A model generated the notes under the pieces. It ran no database searches and was not told the origin of the DNA. It saw nothing but the letters and a program-made list of their open reading frames with translations. From JASFUX01 sp050050115 (GTDB lineage: Bacteria > Pseudomonadota > Alphaproteobacteria > Caulobacterales > Maricaulaceae): 13,132 nt of DNA. Shown here one piece after another: positions 1 to 6,783 of this stretch (position 1 is the stretch's first letter; every line of letters begins with the position of its first letter). Location of the stretch: contig JASFUX010000078.1 in assembly GCA_050050115.1 (NCBI GenBank), positions 1-13,132 on the forward strand, read 5' to 3'. The translations under genes and the position numbers were made by a program.

Positions 1-761
1 TCTGAAGATTCGAAGGTGGCGGGAATGACTCCGACGCTTTTGCCGTCATTGATGAAGCGCCGTATACGCTGCATCGAAGTATTGACCGCGTTCGTCTGCG
101 CCGCCTTTTCATTTTCGAGAGCACGCAGAGCGTTTTTGGCAACATCAAGTTGAGCTTGTTTGAGGAAGTGGCCTTCATCAACGGCGCCAAGAAAATAGGG
201 CAGCGTGTCCTTGATCGCTTGCGGAATAAATTGGTCCCCTTGGCGGTGAAACAAACGGTCGCGGCTGTCGATCTCGTTTTGGTCTTGGATGCACAGGAAC
301 AACGCATGGCGGATGGTCGCCTGCAGCGGTAGGCGCGTCCCAGCGAGCGGGCGATGTTCGTTTTCTGAGATGCCGGCGAACCGGGTGACGAGCGGCGTAA
401 GTCCCTCTTCCGCAATATTCTTATGCAGGTCCCCGTAGATCGGCGGCTCGTCATACGAGCCGCGCCGGATATATATATCAGGGCTAGTAGTTTGCGTTTC
501 CCCAGGATTGCGTCGGGCGACAAAGAGAACATCGTCTTTGTTTTGAATTTCGACCGCGAACCAGGATACATACTGACGAATAATTCCTTCGGCGACGTAG
601 CATTCACCACGACCCAAGCAATACTCTAATATGTCGATGATGGAGGATTTGCCGGTCTTCGACTTGCCGGTGATAATATTGAGGCCCGACCGCTTGAACT
701 CGACCGTACGCTGATCACCATTGTGGGAGTAGACTGTGATGGAGTTGATGGTGAAGCTCAT
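1..761 (-). CDS. ABC-3C system ATPase, DUF3732 family (3' end beyond window)
   Basis: This is the N-terminal 253 residues of an SMC/RecN-like ABC ATPase. The frame stays open to the left edge, so the C-terminal half (signature motif, Walker B) is not visible. Residues 27-40 read LNIITGKSKTGKSS, a Walker A with G32, G37, K38 and S39, followed by IIDILEYCLG. A Q-loop-like stretch with Q159 and Q161 precedes a NEIDSRDRLFHRQ segment, which matches my recollection of DUF3732 proteins. From about residue 198 the sequence becomes charged and helical (KQAQLDVAKNALRALENEK), the likely start of the coiled-coil arm. The ATG at 759-761 overlaps the stop of the middle-component gene by ATGA, indicating translational coupling. 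In ABC-3C systems this subunit is thought to be the nucleotide-driven sensor or gate that licenses the effector. A generic SMC-like ATPase is possible on sequence alone, but its partners make ABC-3C much more likely. Confidence 0.88.
   Translation of the reverse strand, partial: MSFTINSITVYSHNGDQRTVEFKRSGLNIITGKSKTGKSSIIDILEYCLGRGECYVAEGIIRQYVSWFAVEIQNKDDVLFVARRNPGETQTTSPDIYIRRGSYDEPPIYGDLHKNIAEEGLTPLVTRFAGISENEHRPLAGTRLPLQATIRHALFLCIQDQNEIDSRDRLFHRQGDQFIPQAIKDTLPYFLGAVDEGHFLKQAQLDVAKNALRALENEKAAQTNAVNTSMQRIRRFINDGKSVGVIPATFESS
443..463. repeat. Perfect 9-bp inverted repeat with 3-nt loop inside the ATPase gene
   Basis: GCGGCTCGT at 443-451 and its exact complement ACGAGCCGC at 455-463 are separated by three bases. 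In the mRNA this would form a very stable hairpin with loop AUG, within codons for a GSYDEPP segment. An AT-only palindrome, GATATATATATC, lies just beside it at 468-479. The repeat is seen directly; any function is unknown. Confidence 0.6.
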
Positions 762-1270
762 ACGGTGATCCTCCACGCAGACAGTAAGGTGGGCGTGGAA
801 CCCGCGGCGGCAAAAAGACGTCCTACAAGCCGGGCGGCTACCGCAATCCCGTTGACTTCCGTGGTGCTCGCTTCAAGGAACTTGGGCGTCAAACTCGCTC
901 TTTTGGCACCAATCGCGAGCTGGCCGGAGTCGGTGAGCTTAAAAGTCTCGCGCGCGAAGCCGAATAGAATGGCTTCGCGGATTGCGGGCGCAAGGTCCGT
1001 TGCGCGGGCGGCGTAGCCGACCAGCACTTCCGGGTGGCGCTGCAGCCAAGTGTAGATCGATGTGCGCACCGTGGTCGGAAGCTGACGGCGCGTTTCCTTG
1101 TGGAGAAAGATGGGCAGCGCCACAAACGGAAGCGGTATATCGGCGCCGGGTTTACCTGACGCGTCGATATATGACTTGACGAACTCAAACACGAGCGCAC
1201 CGCAAAACGCGGGATTGAAGAGATGCGCTTCTTCAGGCGTGCGCTTGGGCCAGGCAAGCCAGACGCTCAT
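758..1270 (-). CDS. ABC-3C system middle component
   Basis: This protein of 170 residues resembles the small 'three component ABC system middle component' family. It has an N-terminal RTPEEAHLFNPAFCGALVFEFV, a central LPFVALPIFLHKETRRQLP, then RTSIYTWLQRHPEVLVGYAARA and AIREAILFGFARETFKLTDSGQL. The NPAFC, LPLxLHKxTRxxLP-like and WLQxHPE segments are what I recall as family hallmarks; the exact subfamily number is uncertain. No catalytic motif, signal peptide or membrane segment is visible, which fits an adaptor linking ATPase to effector. The start ATG (1268-1270) overlaps the effector's stop by ATGA, and its own stop overlaps the ATPase start the same way. The three proteins are therefore probably made in fixed ratio from one transcript. 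Confidence 0.85.
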   Translation of the reverse strand: MSVWLAWPKRTPEEAHLFNPAFCGALVFEFVKSYIDASGKPGADIPLPFVALPIFLHKETRRQLPTTVRTSIYTWLQRHPEVLVGYAARATDLAPAIREAILFGFARETFKLTDSGQLAIGAKRASLTPKFLEASTTEVNGIAVAARLVGRLFAAAGSTPTLLSAWRITV

Positions 1271-2448
1271 GGCTCCCCTCCATCGGGCTCAAGTAATTTC
1301 AGATAATCTGGGTGCCAACCGATGACCATCCGGTCCGCCAGGAGTTGGTAGGAACCTGCCGAGAGCCAAAGCTCATGGCGATTTCGAAGCGGGTGCGTGT
1401 GGTTGTTCGCCCAATGGAAGAGCTTGCGGCCAAGCTGCTTTTGGTCATCAGCATCGGCGCCGGCGGCCTCCTCGGCCATGGCGTCGGAGCGCCGTTCTAG
1501 CACATCCACGAGTTCGCGGTCATAGCGATCGGCTTCCTCATCAAGGAGCAGGTCTTCCCTGGCCCACAATGAGCGTTGAGTGAAGGCGCGATAGTAGTCC
1601 TTTACGGCACGGCTGGTGGGCCCGTCGGGGAGGTCTACTAGGCGCATCTGGCGGACGAATGTCCGGGCGTCGTCTTCTGTGGCGGGTGCGCCGACGGCGG
1701 AGTCGATTTCGGGTGAAAGCGGCAAGGCGTCGGCTTTGAACTCGTCGCGGATTTCCGTCATCTTTGCAAGGATTGATTGGAACGTAATGACCGGCGCGCC
1801 GTCAGCCACCAGGCAGGTAATAATGCGCGACAGCCACCAGCCTTCAAGCTGTTCCGTATACGGTTCAATCTTGCCCGGTGGGACGCCGAGCATCAATTCG
1901 GCTTCAATTTCGGCGCGCACATCAACGATGCCCGGGGCGTTGTCGAAGACGAGAATATTCGAGAGCAGCAGTTTCTGGCTGGCCGGATCGAGGGCGAGAA
2001 ACGCGTCTCTCGCCGCCTGTGTCGTTTGGTTGGTCGAGGAATTGGCGACAGTGATTAGCGCGTCCAGGGCGGCGGCTTCGTCTCGGTTCCCCTCCGCGTC
2101 GCGAAGTTTGCTAAGCGCGGAGCCTTCCGCACAAGTTGCCGTCGTCAGAAGAAAAAGCCGAACACTGCTTGCATGGACTGGGCTCGTCGACATGCGAGCC
2201 ATCCATATCGCCAAGGTCTTCCATAGATCGACGCTGTAATCGGTGACGTCACCAGGGCTCGTTTGGTGCTTTGTCTGGATGAGCGCGTAGGGATCGCCTT
2301 CGGATTCAAACGCGACATCGTCATATCGTTCGATCGAGATCTCGTGGCTTGGGTGAGACTTCAATTCACGAAGAGACGCCAGCAACGCATATCGGCATTG
2401 GGCCAGATAGCCCAAGAGAGAACCACTAGCGTCATGCGCTTCGGTCAA
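1267..2448 (-). CDS. ABC-3C effector: Cap4/DUF4297-like dsDNA nuclease with ABC-3C C-terminal domain
   Basis: The N-terminus carries a PD-(D/E)xK-type nuclease signature. After GYLAQCRYALLASLREL come EISIERYDDVAF and YALIQTKH, giving E40, D43/D44, Q58 and K60 when numbered from the TTG at 2448. This is the E-DD-QxK pattern of DUF4297/Cap4-like nucleases. The remainder (about residues 110-393) is mostly helical and ends in a region with HPLRNRHELWLSAGSY and IGWHPDY, consistent with the ABC-3C C-terminal domain that contacts the middle component. The frame is open back to a TTG at 2511, but I chose the TTG at 2446-2448. It places the conserved SLLGYLAQ block about 9 residues in, as in relatives, and has GGGGG five bases upstream. 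No in-frame ATG lies near either point. It is first gene of the three-gene operon and the predicted toxic output, cutting DNA when the ATPase detects invasion. Confidence 0.86.
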   Translation of the reverse strand: MTEAHDASGSLLGYLAQCRYALLASLRELKSHPSHEISIERYDDVAFESEGDPYALIQTKHQTSPGDVTDYSVDLWKTLAIWMARMSTSPVHASSVRLFLLTTATCAEGSALSKLRDAEGNRDEAAALDALITVANSSTNQTTQAARDAFLALDPASQKLLLSNILVFDNAPGIVDVRAEIEAELMLGVPPGKIEPYTEQLEGWWLSRIITCLVADGAPVITFQSILAKMTEIRDEFKADALPLSPEIDSAVGAPATEDDARTFVRQMRLVDLPDGPTSRAVKDYYRAFTQRSLWAREDLLLDEEADRYDRELVDVLERRSDAMAEEAAGADADDQKQLGRKLFHWANNHTHPLRNRHELWLSAGSYQLLADRMVIGWHPDYLKLLEPDGGEP

Positions 2449-2774
2449 GGATGCCCCCAACTGCCAATAGGCCAGTCGCAACCTAAAGGTGAATACCCCG
2501 AATTGCGACAATCACGCCACCGTTGCATGGGACGATCAAGCCAGATTGGGCCTGTTGCGGCCGATCACTTGGTCTCTACCGAGCGACATGTTTGCCGGTG
2601 AAAACATACGTAGGCCGAAACATTCGGGAGCGACCGCGTTGGGCGGAAAGCGGACGTTCGCAATCCGATCAAGCACCCGACATCTCGAAATCGCGCGAGC
2701 ATGTTCGCCGGGTCACTTCCGTGTCACTCAGACCCTAGCCTAGCTTGGCCAGATCTTGTAACCGATTGAATTAT
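2449..2774. other. Leader region of the defence operon; no convincing gene
   Basis: No supportable protein gene is seen here. On the minus strand one frame (about 2536-2700) stays open and reads, in part, RIANVRFPPNAVAPE. This resembles translations of a short repeat I recall from alphaproteobacterial intergenic regions rather than a real protein. A small dyad, CCGAA-aca-TTCGG, lies at 2615-2627. A 27-codon minus-strand frame (2528 to 2445) begins at an ATG without a ribosome site and ends in a TGA overlapping the effector's TTG start as TTGA. No clear sigma-70 promoter for the defence operon could be identified. Confidence 0.4.
2710..2727 (+). promoter_or_regulatory. Pho-box-like 11-bp direct repeat
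   Basis: GGGTCAC-TTCC-GTGTCAC shows two 7-bp half-sites with the 4-bp spacer and 11-bp period of a PhoB site (consensus CTGTCAT-N4-CTGTCAT). GTCA is conserved in both copies, but neither copy is a full match. It lies 48 bp beyond the tRNA 3' end and about 260 bp upstream of both the effector start and the HAD gene. It could equally be a chance repeat. Confidence 0.22.
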
Positions 2775-2851
2775 TGGCGTCCCCGGCAGGATTCGAACCT
2801 GCGACCCTCAGATTAGGAATCTGATGCTCTATCCTGCTGAGCTACGGGGAC
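2775..2851 (-). tRNA. tRNA-Arg (anticodon CCT), CCA encoded
   Basis: The full cloverleaf can be drawn. The acceptor stem is GTCCCCG/CGGGGAC, the D-arm GCTC...GAGC, and the anticodon arm TCAGA-TTCCTAA-TCTGA, placing CCT at positions 34-36. The variable loop is GGGTC and the T-arm GCAGG-TTCGAAT-CCTGC, followed by discriminator G and an encoded CCA. It reads the rare arginine codon AGG. The gene is intact; its 3' end faces the ABC-3C operon. This makes it a candidate attachment site, although no second copy of the 3' end was spotted in the window. Confidence 0.97.
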
Positions 2852-2860
2852 CTGCGTTCT

Positions 2861-2890
2861 CTGATACGGTCATTGGGCGCGCACATTCAA
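2861..2890 (-). promoter_or_regulatory. Putative sigma-70 promoter of the tRNA-Arg gene
   Basis: On the minus strand TTGAAT (2890-2885) and TATCAG (2866-2861) are separated by 18 bp. The predicted start falls within the ten bases before the mature tRNA 5' end. Each hexamer matches its consensus at four of six positions. Confidence 0.45.
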
Positions 2891-2986
2891 GCCGCGCGCG
2901 CCGGCGCGATCGCGGTGGCCAAGCGGCGCGAACGCCTTCAATGATGCGCCCCGACGGCATTTGACGGATCATCGGAGCTGCGACGC

Positions 2987-3823
2987 ATGCCCGCTCGACC
3001 CACCCGCGCCGCCATCGTCTATGATTTCGACGGCACGTTGGCGGCGGGGAACATCCAGGAGACCAGCTTCATCCCGGCGGTCGGGATGAGCCGGGAGGCG
3101 TTCTGGGACGAGGTCGGCGCGCGCACCAAAGACGGCGACGCCGATCAGATCCTCGTCTACATGCAGCTGATGCTCGAAAAGGCGCGGCAGAACGGCGTCA
3201 GGGTCACCAAGCAAGCGCTATCCGAACACGGACGGAATGCGCCGCTCTTTCCCGGCCTCGCCGACGGCGGCTGGTTCGAGCGGATGAACGCCCACGCCGA
3301 CAGCGCCGGCTTGGCGCTCGATCACTACATCGTCTCGTCCGGAATCCTCGAGATGATCGCGGGCTGCCCGATCGCGAAGCGGTTCAAACACATCTTCGCG
3401 TCGAAGTTCATCTACGAGGACGACGTCGCCGCGTGGCCGGCCGTCGCGATCAACTATACGACCAAGACCCAGTATCTGTTCCGGATCAACAAAGGCATCG
3501 AGAACACCTGGAACCACAAGGACTTGAACGCCTATATGCCCGAGCATGCGCGCCCCGTGCCGTTCTCGCGGATGATCTTCATCGGCGACGGCGACACCGA
3601 CGTGCCGTCAATGAAGATGGTGACCTACAAAGGCGGACACGCGATCGCGGTGTACGAGGACGCCCAGGGCGCGGACGGGCCGGCGAAGGTCCATCAGCTC
3701 ATCGCCGACCGGCGCGTCGAGTTCGTCGCGCCCGCCAACTACGAAGAGCACGCGCCGCTCGACATCATCGTCAAAGGCATCCTTGGCCGGATCGGCCGGC
3801 AGCTGGACGAAGGCGCGCTCTAG
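2987..3823 (+). CDS. HAD-superfamily phosphatase
   Basis: This cytosolic hydrolase of 278 residues has the four HAD motifs. Motif I is DFDGT, with nucleophile D13 and acid/base D15. Motif II serine is in IVSSG (S117/S118), the probable motif III lysine is K160 in INYTTKTQYL, and motif IV is GDGDTD at 200-205. The 140-residue stretch between motifs I and II is mostly helical and fits a C1-type cap as in phosphoserine-phosphatase-like enzymes. The substrate cannot be read from the sequence. The ATG at 2987 has GGAG nine bases upstream. The gene runs tail-to-tail with the alkaline phosphatase, with 6 bp between the stops, and no operon partner is visible. The annotation is secure at superfamily level only. 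Confidence 0.9.
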   Translation: MPARPTRAAIVYDFDGTLAAGNIQETSFIPAVGMSREAFWDEVGARTKDGDADQILVYMQLMLEKARQNGVRVTKQALSEHGRNAPLFPGLADGGWFERMNAHADSAGLALDHYIVSSGILEMIAGCPIAKRFKHIFASKFIYEDDVAAWPAVAINYTTKTQYLFRINKGIENTWNHKDLNAYMPEHARPVPFSRMIFIGDGDTDVPSMKMVTYKGGHAIAVYEDAQGADGPAKVHQLIADRRVEFVAPANYEEHAPLDIIVKGILGRIGRQLDEGAL

Positions 3824-3829
3824 CCGCCT

Positions 3830-5332
3830 CTACTCCGCCAGCCCAGCAGCTCGCGCGAGGATGTGGAAGATCACATTCTGCTCGAGCGTGCCGCGCACGG
3901 CTTCCGCGCCCGGACCCCACGCGTAGATCGCCACGTCTTCCCCGCCGTGAGTTTCGCTGCCCAAAGGCACCGTCGACTGCTGGCGGAAGTCGAGCGCCTC
4001 CACATCGACGTCTGACAGATCGGGACGCGGATGCGCTTCGAGCGCGCCCGGTCCGTTCGAGTAGCCAAGAGTCGTATACGGAAGGTCATCTTCACCCCGC
4101 AGCGGGCGGCCACCGATCGCCGAAAGCCCGAGGATCGGATTGCCGCGCTCGGCGTAGCCGGCGATGGTGAAGGTGTGGCTGTGATCGGCCGTCGCCAGGA
4201 TCAGGGTGTCCTCGCGCGAGGTCATCGACAGCGCCGTCGCGATCGCGTCGTCGAAGGCGACCGCGTCCGAAAGCGCGCGCGCGGCGTTGCCGGCGTGGTG
4301 GCCGTGGTCGATCCGTCCGCCCTCGACCATCAGCACGAAGCCGTCCGGGTTTTGGGAAAGCCGGGTGATCGCCGCAGCGGTCATTTCCGCGACCGAGGGC
4401 TCGCCGCCCTCGTCGCCCGCGCGGTCGGCCTCGTAGGCCATGTGGCTGGGCGAGAACAGGCCGAGCACCCGCGCGCCGCCGTCAATGTCGGCCGCCGCGA
4501 GCTGTTCGGCGCTCCACACGAACGCGTGGGCGTCAGACTTGGCGGCCCATTCGGCGGCGAGGTCGCGGTCGTCGGTACGACTTCCCATGCGTCCGGCGTG
4601 CTCGGGGTCCTCGGCGGTCTCGGGCAGGAAGAAGGCGCGCCCGCCGCCGAGCGCAATCTCGAGCCCGTCCCCGGCCGGCCATTCGATCAGTTGACGCGCA
4701 ATGTCCGGACACTGACCGCGGCTCTCTTCGGGAACCTCCGCGTCACTCTCCCAGTTGCGCTCGGGAACATGGGCGTAGACGGACGCCGGCGTCGCATGGG
4801 TGATCCGCGCGGTCGAGACGACGCCGGTGGCGAGCCCGGCGCCTTCGGCCAGCTCGAACAGCGTGGTCATGCCCTCCCCTTGCGCTGAAGCGCAGTCAGC
4901 GCGATCAGCGGCGCTCGACAAGCCGATGACGCCGGACCGGGTCTTCGCGCCGGTGGTCATGGCCGTCGCGGTGGCCGCGGAGTCGGCGATCTGGAAGTCG
5001 TGGCTGTAGGTGCGCGACAGCGCCGTGTGAGGCGCCGTGTCCATCGTCAGCTCAAAGCTCTCGCCGTCGAGGCCTTGCGCTTGACCCGCGAAGATGCGCG
5101 CGGCGGTGACGGTCGACACGCCCATGCCGTCGCCGATGAACAAGATGACATTCTTCGCCTGAGCTGGCGGTGCGCCGATCTCGTCGAGCCGCGTCGCGGC
5201 GGCGGTGAAGTAGGCGTCGTCCGCCTGCGGGAGGGGTGCGGCCGGCGCGCGGCCGAGGTCGGCGGCAGTGGCGCAGCCGGCGGCTGCAAAGACGAAAGCG
5301 AGCGCGGCGCGGCTGGCGATGCGGCGGTTCAT
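3830..5332 (-). CDS. Exported alkaline phosphatase, PhoA family
   Basis: This enzyme of 500 residues hydrolyses phosphomonoesters outside the cytoplasm. Metal and catalytic residues are recognisable: D68 in IGDGMG, the DSA motif with nucleophile S118 in IADSAATATA, H179 in ITHATP, E337/D342/H346 in VEGGRIDHGHH, D383-H384 in TADHSH, and H462 in SETHGGEDV. The N-terminus (MNRRIASRAALAFVFAAAGC) is a signal peptide. C20 makes a weak lipobox (AAGC), so it may be a lipoprotein or be cleaved by signal peptidase I. Rightward, the cyclase gene on the same strand ends 280 bp upstream, so this gene probably has its own promoter. The intervening 5333-5612 has no convincing gene. Phosphate starvation control is expected for the family; a half Pho site is noted upstream. 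Confidence 0.95.
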   Translation of the reverse strand: MNRRIASRAALAFVFAAAGCATAADLGRAPAAPLPQADDAYFTAAATRLDEIGAPPAQAKNVILFIGDGMGVSTVTAARIFAGQAQGLDGESFELTMDTAPHTALSRTYSHDFQIADSAATATAMTTGAKTRSGVIGLSSAADRADCASAQGEGMTTLFELAEGAGLATGVVSTARITHATPASVYAHVPERNWESDAEVPEESRGQCPDIARQLIEWPAGDGLEIALGGGRAFFLPETAEDPEHAGRMGSRTDDRDLAAEWAAKSDAHAFVWSAEQLAAADIDGGARVLGLFSPSHMAYEADRAGDEGGEPSVAEMTAAAITRLSQNPDGFVLMVEGGRIDHGHHAGNAARALSDAVAFDDAIATALSMTSREDTLILATADHSHTFTIAGYAERGNPILGLSAIGGRPLRGEDDLPYTTLGYSNGPGALEAHPRPDLSDVDVEALDFRQQSTVPLGSETHGGEDVAIYAWGPGAEAVRGTLEQNVIFHILARAAGLAE

Positions 5333-5391
5333 GAGGTCCCCCTCGGTCGTGGCGTCGGTCGAGCGCTCTTTAGCGCATCACGCGCCGACGC

Positions 5392-5409
5392 GCCGTAGTT
5401 TTGTGACAA
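5392..5409 (-). promoter_or_regulatory. Possible degenerate Pho box upstream of the alkaline phosphatase
   Basis: Minus-strand TTGTCAC-AAAA-CTACGGC lies 60-77 bp before the phosphatase ATG. The first half-site and the AAAA spacer resemble the enterobacterial Pho box, but the second half-site keeps only CT. It is listed because the downstream gene is a classic PhoB target. Confidence 0.22.
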
Positions 5410-5612
5410 GCGTTTCCGCAGCGCGCCTTCGGAGCGTCTCGGTCGAGCACCTCGACTGGCGCAAGCACGCCAGCGAGCGGTGCGAGCATCTGCGCGAGCG
5501 GGACAAGCAGGCGCATCCTGATCGGGACAAATCAAACTTATCCGACCGTGTTTCCGTCCGGCGTAAGCTGCGCGCATGACCAACGACGGAGACCGCGACG
5601 ACAGCCCGCCTG

Positions 5613-6569
5613 CTACTTGATCGCCTGCGGATTGATGGGCGAGCCGACGGCCCCGGTGATCGGCAGCGGCGGCGCGACGAAGAGGAACTCGTAGACCCCG
5701 TCCGCGGCGCAGTCCGCGGCGAGGGCTTCGAGATCGAAGATCTCCCCGACCAGCAGCCCCATGTTGACGATGGCGACGCAGTGGACGGGCTGGAACACGT
5801 CCTCAGTCTCATTCGGGATCACCTCGGTGCCCCAGGTGTCGGTGGCGTAGCCGGCGATCTCCTTTTCGCCGAACCACTCGACGCACTTGAGCGAGACGCC
5901 CGGCGCCGCGCCGCCGGCGTAGGTTCCCCAGTCGTTTTGCGCGCGCACCATGCCGATCATCCCGGTTCGGATGATCGCGATGTCGCCCCGCTCGACCGTG
6001 ACGCCCGCCATCTCCGCGGCGGCGTCGAGGTCTTCGGGGTAGATCGGAGTTCCTGGCTCGAGCCAATCGACGCCCTTGAGCTTGGGGATGTCGAGCAGCA
6101 CGCCCCGGGTCACCACTTTGTCGGCGAGCACGGCGATCGAATTCTTCCGAGCGCCGCGGGAGGACACCTGATCGGGGCCGCGGCCATTGTACATCTTCCC
6201 TTCAAAGAAGATGTGCGCGAGCGCATCCCACTGGGTGGCGCACTGGGTCGGCATGGCGATCCAGTCGTCGGTGTAGCCGAAGCCGCCGAGGCGATCCTGC
6301 CGCCCCGCGGCGACGTCGCCGCCGTCCTGGGTCATGTGGTGGATCGGATTGTGCCGGCCGGGGCGCGCGCCCTGCGGCCCCTTGTCGTCGAACGCGATCG
6401 CCAGCGAGAAGACCGCGCCGCGCTTGACCAGTTTGGCCGCGGCGGCGCGCTTTTCGTCGGTGATGAAGTTGACGGTCCCGAGCTCATCGTCTTCGCCCCA
6501 CCGCCCCCAGTTGCGCCACTTCTCAGCCAGCGCGCGAACGGTGTCGATGTTGGGTTTCGGCTCGGACAT
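5613..6569 (-). CDS. Cyclase-family metal-dependent hydrolase (kynurenine formamidase-like superfamily)
   Basis: This protein of 318 residues belongs to the cyclase (PF04199-type) family, whose members hydrolyse amide or lactam bonds, such as kynurenine formamidases and isatin hydrolases. The metal motif HxGTHxDxxxH appears here as QCATQWDALAH, residues 109-119. Both leading histidines are replaced by Gln (Q109, Q113), while D115 and H119 remain. I recall such TQWD forms from a long subfamily of about 320 residues, which this length fits, so it is probably active with altered metal ligation. There is no signal peptide, so it is likely cytosolic. The start is well supported by AGGAG seven bases before the ATG. 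It is divergent from the SpoIIAA-like gene across 214 bp. The substrate is unknown. Confidence 0.87.
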   Translation of the reverse strand: MSEPKPNIDTVRALAEKWRNWGRWGEDDELGTVNFITDEKRAAAAKLVKRGAVFSLAIAFDDKGPQGARPGRHNPIHHMTQDGGDVAAGRQDRLGGFGYTDDWIAMPTQCATQWDALAHIFFEGKMYNGRGPDQVSSRGARKNSIAVLADKVVTRGVLLDIPKLKGVDWLEPGTPIYPEDLDAAAEMAGVTVERGDIAIIRTGMIGMVRAQNDWGTYAGGAAPGVSLKCVEWFGEKEIAGYATDTWGTEVIPNETEDVFQPVHCVAIVNMGLLVGEIFDLEALAADCAADGVYEFLFVAPPLPITGAVGSPINPQAIK

Positions 6570-6783
6570 CGGGCGACTCCTGCGGCGCTGATCAAGACTC
6601 CGGAGACGACTGTCGAGCAGACGCGCCCAAGACGCAACGGCGGCGCGGACCTACGAAATAGCGGTGGGCGAATAACTGAAGGTCATTTCGCTTCAGGCGC
6701 TAATGCTGCTAGAGTGCGAAAAAAGAAAAATTCGAACGGCGCAGCGAAAGAGCTGCGGTCGCTCGGCGGGAGGGAGGCGCGCG

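Noticed and set aside
4031..4888. Plus-strand open frame opposite the alkaline phosphatase
   Set aside because: The opposite strand encodes the complete set of phosphatase active-site residues, so this is a shadow.
5403..5620. Two short plus-strand frames overlapping by ATGA (58 and 14 residues) between the phosphatase and cyclase genes
   Set aside because: The GTG start has no ribosome site, the composition is low-complexity and charged, and the second frame runs into the cyclase gene. Probably chance.
6703..6783. Upstream extension of the SpoIIAA-like protein
   Set aside because: The extension is Lys/Arg-rich, unlike the family, and AGGGAGG six bases before the ATG at 6784 marks the start.
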